Origin: Brachybacterium alimentarium
GTDB lineage: Bacteria > Actinomycetota > Actinomycetes > Actinomycetales > Dermabacteraceae
Reading direction: 5' to 3'
NCBI RefSeq assembly: GCF_002332425.1
Contig: NZ_NRGS01000005.1
Span: 1 to 64,000 of the forward strand
Length of the DNA stretch: 64,000 bases
Shown here piece by piece: positions 54,575 to 64,000 of this stretch; position 1 is the stretch's first letter; each line of letters starts with the position of its first letter. The notes under the pieces were generated by a model. The model was not told the origin of the DNA. It searched no databases and was given only the letters and a program-made list of their open reading frames with translations. The position numbers and the translations under genes were made by a program.

Positions 54575-55221
54575 ACCCGTCATGGTGGGACTGGAACCAC
54601 GCCGCGACCGTCTTCCCGCTGCTTCTGCAGGGATTCAAGATCACTCTGCTGGCGACCGTGCTGGGCACGCTCATCGCCGTCGTGCTGGGCCTGGTCGTCG
54701 CGATCATCCGACGGATCGCGCCGACCATCATCCGCAACCCGGTGACCTGGGTCGTGGAGTTCATCCGGATGACCCCGCTCGTGGTGCAGCTGGTGTTCGC
54801 GAACCTGGTGCTGTCGCCCTACATCGAATCGACGCTCGCGATCGGCATCTGGGTGCTCGGCATCCACTACACGACCTATATGGCCGAGGTGTACCGCGCC
54901 GGCATCGACTCGGTCGCCAAGGGGCAGTGGGAGGCGGCCACCGCGCTGTCGCTGCCCGTTGCGCGCACCTGGCGGGCCGTGGTCATCCCGCAGGCGATCC
55001 GCAACACCCTGCCGGCCCTGGGCAACTACGCGATCTCCATGTTCAAGGAGACGCCGTTCTTCGTGGTCATCTACATCCCGGAGATGGTCCGGGTCGCCCA
55101 GACCTACGGAGGGGATACGTTCCGCTACACCGAGTCGATCACCCTGGCCGGCCTGATCTTCTTGGTCGCGAGCTACCCGACGTCCCTCCTGATCCGACGA
55201 CTGGAGAAGAAACTTGCCTGA
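54571..55221 (+). CDS. ehuD: EhuD-like ABC permease
   Basis: A 216-residue second permease of the HisMQ type. The EAA loop reads GIDSVAKGQWEAATALSLP, and FIRMTPLVVQL is the conserved family segment. It pairs with the EhuC-like protein to form the translocation channel. GGGAGGTG lies within the 3' end of ehuC, about 9 nt before the ATG. Confidence 0.88.
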   Translation: MNPSWWDWNHAATVFPLLLQGFKITLLATVLGTLIAVVLGLVVAIIRRIAPTIIRNPVTWVVEFIRMTPLVVQLVFANLVLSPYIESTLAIGIWVLGIHYTTYMAEVYRAGIDSVAKGQWEAATALSLPVARTWRAVVIPQAIRNTLPALGNYAISMFKETPFFVVIYIPEMVRVAQTYGGDTFRYTESITLAGLIFLVASYPTSLLIRRLEKKLA

Positions 55222-56011
55222 CAACGCTGACAATGCTGGACAGCCCGGAATTCCGCATATCGAATTCCGCGACGTAGTCAAGAAGTTCGGTGACAACACC
55301 GTGCTCAACGACCTCAACTTCACCGTCGCCAAGGGGGAGCGCGTCACCCTGATCGGGCCCTCCGGCTCCGGCAAGACGACGATCCTGCGCCTGGTGATGA
55401 CGCTCGAGGAGCTCACCGGCGGGTACGTCTTCGTCGGCGGCGATCCGCTGCAGTACGAGGACAGGGGCGGCAAGCGCCAGAGGGTCCCCGACAAGGTCCG
55501 CCGTCGTACGACCACCCAGATCGGGATGGTGTTCCAGCACTTCAACCTGTTCCCGAACATGTCGGTGCTGGAGAACATCATCGAAGCGCCCCTCCACGTG
55601 ATGGGCCTGTCCAAGGCCGAGGCGATCCCCAAGGCAGAGGCTCTGCTGGAGAAGGTCGGCATGGCGGACAAGCGGGACTTCAACCCCTCGCAGCTCTCCG
55701 GCGGCCAGCAGCAGCGCGTGGCGATCGCGCGTGCGCTCGCCATGGACCCCGAGGTCCTGCTGCTGGACGAGGTCACCTCGGCGCTGGATCCCGAGCTGGT
55801 GGGGGAGGTGCTCACCGTGCTGAAGGACATCGCCGAGGAGACCGACATCTCCATGCTGATCGTGACTCACGAGATGCAGTTCGCCCGGGACGTCTCGGAT
55901 CGAGTGATGATGTTCGACGAGGGACGGATCGTCGAGGAGGGAGCGCCGGAGAAGATCTTCAGCTCGCCGGAGAGCCAGCGCACGCAGGACTTCCTGCGCG
56001 CGGTGCTCTGA
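55214..56011 (+). CDS. ehuA: EhuA-like ABC transporter ATP-binding protein
   Basis: A 265-residue ATPase with all consensus motifs: Walker A GPSGSGKTT, signature LSGGQQQR, Walker B LLLDEVTSALD and switch His in VTHEM. It energises the EhuBCD-like importer. The start is a TTG at 55214, overlapping the end of ehuD by 8 nt, with GGAGAAG upstream. TTG is rare in this window, and weaker initiation may tune subunit ratio. Confidence 0.9.
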   Translation: MPDNADNAGQPGIPHIEFRDVVKKFGDNTVLNDLNFTVAKGERVTLIGPSGSGKTTILRLVMTLEELTGGYVFVGGDPLQYEDRGGKRQRVPDKVRRRTTTQIGMVFQHFNLFPNMSVLENIIEAPLHVMGLSKAEAIPKAEALLEKVGMADKRDFNPSQLSGGQQQRVAIARALAMDPEVLLLDEVTSALDPELVGEVLTVLKDIAEETDISMLIVTHEMQFARDVSDRVMMFDEGRIVEEGAPEKIFSSPESQRTQDFLRAVL

Positions 56012-56121
56012 GCCGTCCACCGAGGGATCCGCGGCGTCCCGCCCTACGCCTCGCCGCCGCGGATCCTCCGGCCGTCCCGTCCGCAGATCGGGCCGTGACG
56101 AGTTCTGCTCGTCCAGCGCGA

Positions 56122-56127
56122 TAGTCT
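56122..56127 (+). promoter_or_regulatory. Possible -10 box of ppc
   Basis: TAGTCT, about 80 nt before the ppc start. The -35 region is unclear. Confidence 0.35.
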
Positions 56128-56206
56128 GTGCCCGTTCGTTCCGCGCCGAAGCGGTCGCCCCAGCTGTCGGCGGCCGCTGAGCTGCGCCGCCGACCCAGGA
56201 GGCCCC

Positions 56207-59035
<2,829 letters not shown>

Positions 59036-59054
59036 CCTCAGCGTTCAACGTGGG

Positions 59055-59089
59055 AGGCCCCCGACGATCCTGGTGATCGTCGGGGGCCT
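59055..59089. terminator. Terminator between ppc and the aldo/keto reductase gene
   Basis: A perfect 15-bp stem (AGGCCCCCGACGATC) with a CTGGT loop and a pyrimidine-rich tail. It can serve both convergent genes. Confidence 0.88.
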
Positions 59090-59128
59090 TCCTCGTGCGG
59101 GGTGTCGTCCGGGCGCGAACCCGTCGGC

Positions 59129-60145
59129 TCAGCGGGCGGTGCCGTCGACCGCGAACTCGTCGAGCCGGGCGAGCTCCTCCGCGGCGAAGTCGAGGTGCTC
59201 GATCGTCTCGATGTTCTGCTCGAGCTGACGCACGGAGGACGCGCCGACCAGGGTGGTCGCCACGGTGGGGTGACGGAGCGCCCAGGCCAGAGCGAGCTGG
59301 GCGAGGCTCTGGCCGCGCTCGTGGGCGATGCCATTCAGGCCGTGCCTCCGAGCCTGGTAGGTGTGGTCATGGACCTGGCGCGAGGTGAGGGAGCCGCCGG
59401 TGCCGCTCGCGCGGGAGCCCTGCGGCACCCCGGACATGTATTTGTTCGTCAGCAGGCCCTGCTGCAGCGGGGAGAAGACCGCGAGTCCGATGCCCAGGTC
59501 GGTCGCGGTTTCGAGCAGGCCGTTCTCGATGTGGCGGTTGAACATCGAGTACGAGGGCTGATGGATGAGCAGGGGAGTGCCGAGGTCGGCGAGGATCGCG
59601 GCGGCCTCGCGGGTCTTCTGCGGGGAGTAGTTCGAGATGCCGGCATAGAGCGCCTTCCCGCTGCGCACCGCGTGGTCCAGCGCCCCCATGGTCTCCTCGA
59701 GCGGGGTCTCGGGGTCCTCGCGGTGGTGGTAGAAGATGTCGACATGGTCCAGGCCGAGCCGATCCAACGACTGGTCCAGGGAGTTCAGCAGGTACTTGCG
59801 CGAGCCGCCGTCGCCGTAGGGGCCGGGCCACATGAGGTACCCGGCCTTCGACGAGATCACGAGCTCGTCGCGGTGGTGGCGGAAGTCCTGCTCGAGGATG
59901 CGACCCAGGTGGGTCTCCGCGCTGCCCGGGGGCGGGCCGTAGTTGTTGGCCAGGTCGAAGTGGGTCACGCCCAGATCGAAGGCCCGTCGGACGATCGCGC
60001 GCATGGTCTGGGGATCGCGATCGTCCCCGAAGTTCTGCCAGAGGCCCAGCGAGATCGGGGGCAGGCGCAGGCCGGATCGCCCTACTCGCCGATAGGGCGT
60101 CGAGGCGTAACGGTCGGCGGCGGGGACGAAGGCGTCGGTGCTCAT
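59129..60145 (-). CDS. Aldo/keto reductase (YghZ / L-glyceraldehyde-3-phosphate reductase type)
   Basis: A 338-residue NADPH-dependent AKR. The catalytic tetrad is visible: Asp and Tyr in FDLANNYGPP, Lys in ISSKAGY and His in FYHHRED. The long LMWPGPYGDGGSRKYL segment marks the YghZ/AKR14 branch, whose E. coli member reduces L-glyceraldehyde 3-phosphate and methylglyoxal. I start it at ATG 60145, 6 nt after a -10 box; a GTG two codons upstream is possible. Confidence 0.9.
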   Translation of the reverse strand: MSTDAFVPAADRYASTPYRRVGRSGLRLPPISLGLWQNFGDDRDPQTMRAIVRRAFDLGVTHFDLANNYGPPPGSAETHLGRILEQDFRHHRDELVISSKAGYLMWPGPYGDGGSRKYLLNSLDQSLDRLGLDHVDIFYHHREDPETPLEETMGALDHAVRSGKALYAGISNYSPQKTREAAAILADLGTPLLIHQPSYSMFNRHIENGLLETATDLGIGLAVFSPLQQGLLTNKYMSGVPQGSRASGTGGSLTSRQVHDHTYQARRHGLNGIAHERGQSLAQLALAWALRHPTVATTLVGASSVRQLEQNIETIEHLDFAAEELARLDEFAVDGTAR

Positions 60146-60151
60146 CGGCAC

Positions 60152-60181
60152 ATTCTACGGGCCTGCGCCCTCCGCAGACAA
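60152..60181 (-). promoter_or_regulatory. Leaderless promoter of the aldo/keto reductase gene
   Basis: On the minus strand: TTGTCT (60176-60181), 18-bp spacer, TAGAAT (60152-60157), 6 nt, ATG at 60145. It is the only leaderless promoter here with a convincing -35 box. Confidence 0.65.
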
Positions 60182-60193
60182 CGGAGATGCAGG

Positions 60194-60949
60194 TCAGCCC
60201 GCCTGCAGCGGGCGCTCCATGACATCCATCCCGAGACCCTCCACCTGGAGCCAGTCAGGGTTCCCGGCGAAGGGCACGCTGGCACCCGTGCGGACGAAGC
60301 CGTGCCGCTCGTACCAGGCGTGCAGCTCCGGCCGCGACTGCAGCACCCGGATCATCAGGATCTCGATCCCGGCCTCACGCAGATGCTCCGCCTGGGCCTC
60401 CAGGAGACGGCCGCCGAGCCCGCGGGACTGGAGGCCCGGATGCACGGCGAACAGACCGAGCTCGGCACGCGTCATGCCGTCGTCGTCGGCCGGTTCCTGC
60501 CGGGTGTAGCAGCAGCCGACCACTCGGGGCCCGCTCGGTGCGGGGCTGTCTGCGGCGTGCCCGGGCTGCTCGGCGTGCTCTGCGTGCCCGGGGCTCGTGG
60601 TGGGCGCGTCGTCCGCGGCTTCGACGCTGTCCGGGCCGGAGGCATCCGCGAGCGTGTCGAGCCCGTCGAGCCCGTCGACCGTGTCGATCTCGGCGGCGAG
60701 CAGGGTGACCGCGGGGTCCGCGAGCATCTCGCGCACCTCCGCAGCATGGGTGCGGGAGCCGCTGACCAGGTGCGCCTCGGTGGTCCAGCCGCCCTCGCCG
60801 CGATAGGCGACCTGGACCAGGTCCACGATCACGTCGACGTCGGCCTCTCGGGCCGGGCGCACCGTGATCGCGCTCGCTGCGGCAGGGGTGGTGGACGAGG
60901 CGGCGGTCGAGCCGGCGGAGGCGGCTGCGTCGGAGATGTGCGTGGTCAT
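60194..60949 (-). CDS. GNAT-family N-acetyltransferase with an Ala/Asp-rich insert
   Basis: A 251-residue GNAT. The acetyl-CoA-binding motif A is LFAVHPGLQSRGLGGRLL, and the fold closes with AWYERHGFVRTG. The first 27 residues are Ser/Ala-rich, and residues 88-140 are a low-complexity insert of Asp, Ala, His and Pro between the beta strands. The substrate is unknown. Its ATG overlaps the stop of the App1-like gene (60946-60949), so it is coupled to it. Confidence 0.85.
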   Translation of the reverse strand: MTTHISDAAASAGSTAASSTTPAAASAITVRPAREADVDVIVDLVQVAYRGEGGWTTEAHLVSGSRTHAAEVREMLADPAVTLLAAEIDTVDGLDGLDTLADASGPDSVEAADDAPTTSPGHAEHAEQPGHAADSPAPSGPRVVGCCYTRQEPADDDGMTRAELGLFAVHPGLQSRGLGGRLLEAQAEHLREAGIEILMIRVLQSRPELHAWYERHGFVRTGASVPFAGNPDWLQVEGLGMDVMERPLQAG

Positions 60950-62061
60950 GAGATCACCTCGGAGCGTTGGAGGGCGGCGAGCAGACCGTGCCCGTCGGGG
61001 GCCGTGACGGTCAGCGGGGCGTCGGCACCGCGGCGTCGGCTCGGGAGCGGGCGCAGGGTGCCATGAGCGAGCAGCTGCTCGGATTCGGTGAGCTGCCGGA
61101 TGGCGATCGCCTCGACGAGCTCGGGATGCTCGGCGGCGAACTCGGCATAGATCGACGGATCGTGCTGGCCGTCGTCCCCGACGAGGAGCCAGCGCCGCTG
61201 CGGGAACAGCTCCGCGAGCCGGCGCAGGGCCCGTGCCTTGTGCTCGCGGCCGGAGCGGAAGAAGCCCGTGTTCGTGGGGCCCCAGTCGGTCAGCAGCAGC
61301 GCCCCGTCGGGATAGCCGTTCTTGTAGAGGAACCGCTTGAGCACGGGAAACACGTTCCAGGCGCCCGTGGACAGGTACAGCACCGGAAGCCCGGGGTGCT
61401 CGCGGGCGAGGCGCTGGTAGAGCATCGGCATTCCCGGGACCACCTGGCGCGAGGACTGGTGCATGACGAAGGCGTTCCAGAAGGCGAGCAGGGGGCGCGG
61501 CAGCAGGGTCACCATGACGGTGTCGTCGATATCGCTGACCAGGCCGACGGTCGCCTCCGGCGGGAAGACGCTGATCTCGGCGGTCACCTCGTTGCCGGCG
61601 ACGGTCCACAGCACGGCCTCGTGCTCGCCGGGCTCGAGGTCGACGTCGAGCTCGACATCGACGATCCCGGAACGATCGGCGCGCACGCTGTATTCACGAC
61701 CGCCCAGCAGGATGCGCACCGTGCGGAAGGGCGCTACCTGGCTGGTGAAGTTCCGCCAGCCGCGCACGGCCATCGTGCGCATGTCGTGGACCGGCTTGTC
61801 ATGGAAGTCGGCAGGGCTGCCCGGTGCGGCGTAGAGGACTTTGGCGAGCACGCGCACTCGGGTGGAGGAGCCGTAGCCGTGGAAGGGCTGCAGGCGCAGA
61901 TCCCAGTGCAGCCTGCGCAGCGCGCTGCCGACGGTCGCGTTCTTGACGTCCTCGAAGCGGGCCGCCCAATGCAGACGCCCCCGGTCCGGCCCGTCCTGCT
62001 CCGTGGTCGTTACGGAGAGGACCGGGCGGGAACCGGAGGCGGCTCGACGGGTGGAGAACAC
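60946..62061 (-). CDS. App1-like (DUF2183) phosphatidate phosphatase-domain protein
   Basis: A 371-residue protein whose second half is the App1 catalytic domain. The HAD-like nucleophile motif is SDIDDTVMVT, followed by LYLSTGAWNVFPVLKRFL, LTDWGPTNTGFFRSG and VGDDGQHDPSIY. In yeast App1 is a phosphatidate phosphatase; the bacterial substrate is unknown. The N-terminal half is a beta-rich region. It begins with GTG 62061, 6 nt after the stop of the upstream GNAT gene, so three minus-strand genes form one operon. Confidence 0.87.
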   Translation of the reverse strand: MFSTRRAASGSRPVLSVTTTEQDGPDRGRLHWAARFEDVKNATVGSALRRLHWDLRLQPFHGYGSSTRVRVLAKVLYAAPGSPADFHDKPVHDMRTMAVRGWRNFTSQVAPFRTVRILLGGREYSVRADRSGIVDVELDVDLEPGEHEAVLWTVAGNEVTAEISVFPPEATVGLVSDIDDTVMVTLLPRPLLAFWNAFVMHQSSRQVVPGMPMLYQRLAREHPGLPVLYLSTGAWNVFPVLKRFLYKNGYPDGALLLTDWGPTNTGFFRSGREHKARALRRLAELFPQRRWLLVGDDGQHDPSIYAEFAAEHPELVEAIAIRQLTESEQLLAHGTLRPLPSRRRGADAPLTVTAPDGHGLLAALQRSEVIS

Positions 62062-62067
62062 CGACTC

Positions 62068-62553
62068 TCAGAGGCCTCGGGCCATCTTCAGCCAGGCACC
62101 GTCGGGATCGTCCTCGACGACCTCCCAGCGGTCCCCGGTGTCCGCGAACCCGAGGGACTCGTACAGCGAGCTCGCGACCTCGTTCTTGGGGCCGACGTAG
62201 AGCGTGACGGTGTCCGCCCCGTCCTCGCGAGCCCAGTCGAAAACCGCCTCGGCGAGCTTCACCGCGATGCCGCTCTTGCGCGCCGAGGGCAGGACCCACA
62301 TCGCCTGGAGCTCGCGCTCGTTGGCGGGGGAGTCGCCCTCGTGGCGCACCGCGACGACCGCGACCGGCTGACCGTCATCGACCGCGAGGAACCATGCGGC
62401 CTCTCGGACGCGCTTCTTCCAGACCTTGTCCTCGTACGTGGACTCCGTCTCCCAGCTCTGCCCGAAGGCCGAAGGGTCGGTGCTGAGAGACCGGAGACGG
62501 ATCTCGCGCACGAGCGACCAGTCGTCGTCGTGGGCGCGGATGATTTCGGCCAT
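62068..62553 (-). CDS. GNAT-family N-acetyltransferase
   Basis: A 161-residue GNAT, first gene of a three-gene operon with the App1-like and second GNAT genes. Motif A is MWVLPSARKSGIAVKLAEAV, and YVGPKNEVASSLYESLGF is the terminal helix-strand. The N-terminal REIRLRSLSTDPSAFGQSW resembles small amine or protein acetyltransferases; the substrate is unknown. GGAGG precedes ATG 62553. Confidence 0.88.
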   Translation of the reverse strand: MAEIIRAHDDDWSLVREIRLRSLSTDPSAFGQSWETESTYEDKVWKKRVREAAWFLAVDDGQPVAVVAVRHEGDSPANERELQAMWVLPSARKSGIAVKLAEAVFDWAREDGADTVTLYVGPKNEVASSLYESLGFADTGDRWEVVEDDPDGAWLKMARGL

Positions 62554-62724
62554 TGCTGTCCTCCTGAGCCGTCGTTGCGTGGCCACCGGCGCTGAGGCCG
62601 TAGCGAACACGCCCTGGCGAATGTGCGTGGCCGGGTTCTGGCACCGGACACGCTTTCCACAGCATTGTAGGGCGCATGGCGATTCGGCGCTCACCACATG
62701 CCCATCGTTGACACAATGGGCCCC

Positions 62725-63252
62725 ATGTCCTCCCTCCGCGTACTCACCGTCTGCACCGGCAATGTCTGCCGTTCACCCGCAGCGGCGGTGATGCTGCGTC
62801 AGGAGATGATCGATGCGGGCCTCTCCGGCGACGTGGAGGTGGGCTCCGCCGGCACCAGCTGGGAGGCCGAGGGGATGCCGATGGACGACCGCACCGAGCT
62901 GGCCCTCGTGCGCGCCGGATATGAGCGGCCCTTCGAGCACACCGCGCGCACGATCCACCTCACTGAGCTGCTGGCGTGGGACCTCGTGCTGGGGATGACG
63001 GCCGAGCACGTCCAGCGGCTGCGGCGGATGGCCGAGCAGGCGCCCGACGGCGACAGCGGGCCGGAGATCGCGCTGTGGCGACGCTTCGACCCCGAGATCG
63101 CGGCGAGCGCGCTGGAGACGGAGATCGCCGTGGACGACCCCTGGTACGAGGGTCAGGGAGCCTTCGACCGGACGATCGTGCAGATGCAGCGGAGCCTGCC
63201 GGCGATCCTCGCGCACGTGCAGGAATCGCTCGACCAGCGTCGCGGTCGCTGA
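62725..63252 (+). CDS. Low-molecular-weight protein-tyrosine phosphatase
   Basis: A 175-residue phosphatase with the P-loop CTGNVCRSPA (Cys10 nucleophile, Arg16) and the general-acid loop VDDPWYEG near the C-terminus. Family members dephosphorylate tyrosine kinases of polysaccharide export or stress proteins. I start at ATG 62725, which fits the family; TTGACA (62708-62713) and a CACAAT hexamer 7 nt before the ATG suggest a short-leader or leaderless transcript. Confidence 0.9.
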   Translation: MSSLRVLTVCTGNVCRSPAAAVMLRQEMIDAGLSGDVEVGSAGTSWEAEGMPMDDRTELALVRAGYERPFEHTARTIHLTELLAWDLVLGMTAEHVQRLRRMAEQAPDGDSGPEIALWRRFDPEIAASALETEIAVDDPWYEGQGAFDRTIVQMQRSLPAILAHVQESLDQRRGR

Positions 63253-63293
63253 CGCGATGCTGCTGGCGGGCGCTGACCCGCCGACCGTTCAGT

Positions 63294-63334
63294 ACGCATG
63301 AGGCCCACGCATAACGCATGAGGCCACGCATGAG
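63294..63334. repeat. Three imperfect copies of ACGCATGAGRCC
   Basis: ACGCATGAGGCC at 63294 and 63314 (identical), and a shorter ACGCATGAG at 63326, in the intergenic region after the phosphatase. Function unknown. Confidence 0.7.
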
Positions 63335-63402
63335 ACCCATGCGGGGCCCGGTAGGGGCTCGCGCGGGGATACGCGCCGTGCGCACGCGGAGGTGCGGTCA
63401 GG

Positions 63403-64000
63403 TCACTTGCCGGGGGTCTTCGACGATCCCTGTCCGGTGGCGTGGCGGCTGTACCAGGTGGCACCCGCGAACCCGGCGGTGGTGAGGAAGCCGATCCCGA
63501 GTGCGACCACGAGGACCTGCTTCACTCGGCCGAAGGCCGAGTTGGAATCCGGCGACGAGACCGCATTGAGCAGCTGGACGATCGGGCCGCCCTCCTGCTG
63601 CGTGGCGACCGGGACGGCGGGCTCGGGCTCCGCGGTCGGCGCGGGCTCCGACGTCGTCGTCTCGGGGGCAGCTGCGGGCGCCTCGGTCGACTCCGTCGTC
63701 TCGGCGGACTCGCTGGGCTCGGCGGCTTCCGGCTCGCGCGGGGGATCCGTCGGGTCGTTGTCCGTCGTCGCCGGGGCGGCGGCTTCGGTCTTCTGCTCGG
63801 TCGTCTCGGGGGCCTGACGCTGCTGCGCTGCGGTGCGTTGAGCGTCAGGTTCCTTCTCAGCCGACGGTGCGACTTCGGAGGGTGCCTTGGTAGTGGTCGG
63901 CACCTTGGTCGGGGTCGTCGGACCATCCGTCGGAGTCGAGGGTTGGGAGTCGTCCGTGGACTCCGTCGGGGTCTGGTCGCCCGACGGGGTCTCTACCGGA
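63403..64000 (-). CDS. Thr/Pro/Glu-rich protein with C-terminal membrane anchor, 5' end outside the window
   Basis: The C-terminal 199 residues of a larger protein. Most is low-complexity Thr, Pro, Glu, Ala and Ser. Near the end are QLLNAVSSPDSNSAFGRVKQ and one hydrophobic helix (VLVVALGIGFLTTAGFAGA), then a short basic tail. The frame is open to the window edge without a required start; a GTG at 63903 is in frame but has no good ribosome-binding site. No LPXTG sorting signal is visible. Function unknown; a cell-surface or division-related anchored protein is possible. Confidence 0.7.
   Translation of the reverse strand, partial: PVETPSGDQTPTESTDDSQPSTPTDGPTTPTKVPTTTKAPSEVAPSAEKEPDAQRTAAQQRQAPETTEQKTEAAAPATTDNDPTDPPREPEAAEPSESAETTESTEAPAAAPETTTSEPAPTAEPEPAVPVATQQEGGPIVQLLNAVSSPDSNSAFGRVKQVLVVALGIGFLTTAGFAGATWYSRHATGQGSSKTPGK

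Overview
This is a high-GC actinobacterial chromosome segment. Gene content (DUF222/HNH protein, PTS mannitol system, Ku/LigD, Ehu-type osmolyte uptake), very GC-rich third codon positions and many leaderless promoters fit the order Micrococcales. A Brachybacterium-like member of the Dermabacteraceae is my best guess, but that is inference. No phage, insertion sequence or CRISPR array was seen. Both window edges cut a gene on the minus strand (1-46 and 63403-64000).

Layout. 1-6.5 kb: a DUF222/HNH nuclease-like gene with a probable 3' frameshift, pheA, a diacylglycerol-kinase-like gene, serS and a HAD phosphatase. 6.5-10.6 kb: two MDR oxidoreductases, then a YtrA-type GntR/ABC operon behind a perfect palindrome. 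10.6-14 kb: tRNA-Ser(UGA), an Ldh2-family and a proline-racemase-family gene whose catalytic residues are both altered, and an SDR. 14-19.7 kb: the mannitol PTS region (ptsI, ptsH, mtlD, mtlA). 19.9-23.5 kb: a TVP38 membrane protein with a hexamer repeat, a DUF1684 protein, a membrane-protein/GntR pair and a small monooxygenase-like protein. 23.6-32 kb: a heterodimeric ABC exporter-fold pair behind a candidate iron box, an SDR, an M20 amidohydrolase and a short UvrA paralogue.

32-35.8 kb: divergent Ku and LigD, a complete bacterial NHEJ set. 36.5-42.8 kb: cspA, a GH78 alpha-L-rhamnosidase-like enzyme, an M50-like membrane protease, a lipase-maturation-factor-like protein and a YdcF protein. 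43-48.6 kb: a sugar-acid island with a UxaE-like epimerase, a zinc dehydrogenase, a LacI regulator and a GntP permease, with unusual 7-bp repeat arrays. 48.9-51.5 kb: a K+ channel with RCK domains, a peroxiredoxin and tRNA-Ser(GCU). 51.7-56 kb: an FCD-GntR regulator divergent from an ehuBCDA-like ABC operon. 56-64 kb: ppc, an aldo/keto reductase, two GNATs around an App1-like phosphatase, a low-molecular-weight phosphatase and a Thr/Pro/Glu-rich membrane protein running off the end.

Regulation. At least eight genes begin 6-8 nt after a TANNNT -10 box with no Shine-Dalgarno, the arrangement of leaderless transcripts. Several regulators sit beside clear palindromes (8574-8597, around 23017, 45777-45790, 45842-45854, 48682-48704). 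The most unusual signals are the Ldh2/proline-racemase pair with altered active sites, the ABC heterodimer in which every missing motif falls in one composite ATP site behind an iron box, and the heptamer arrays around the sugar-acid genes, one of which may lie inside the LacI reading frame.
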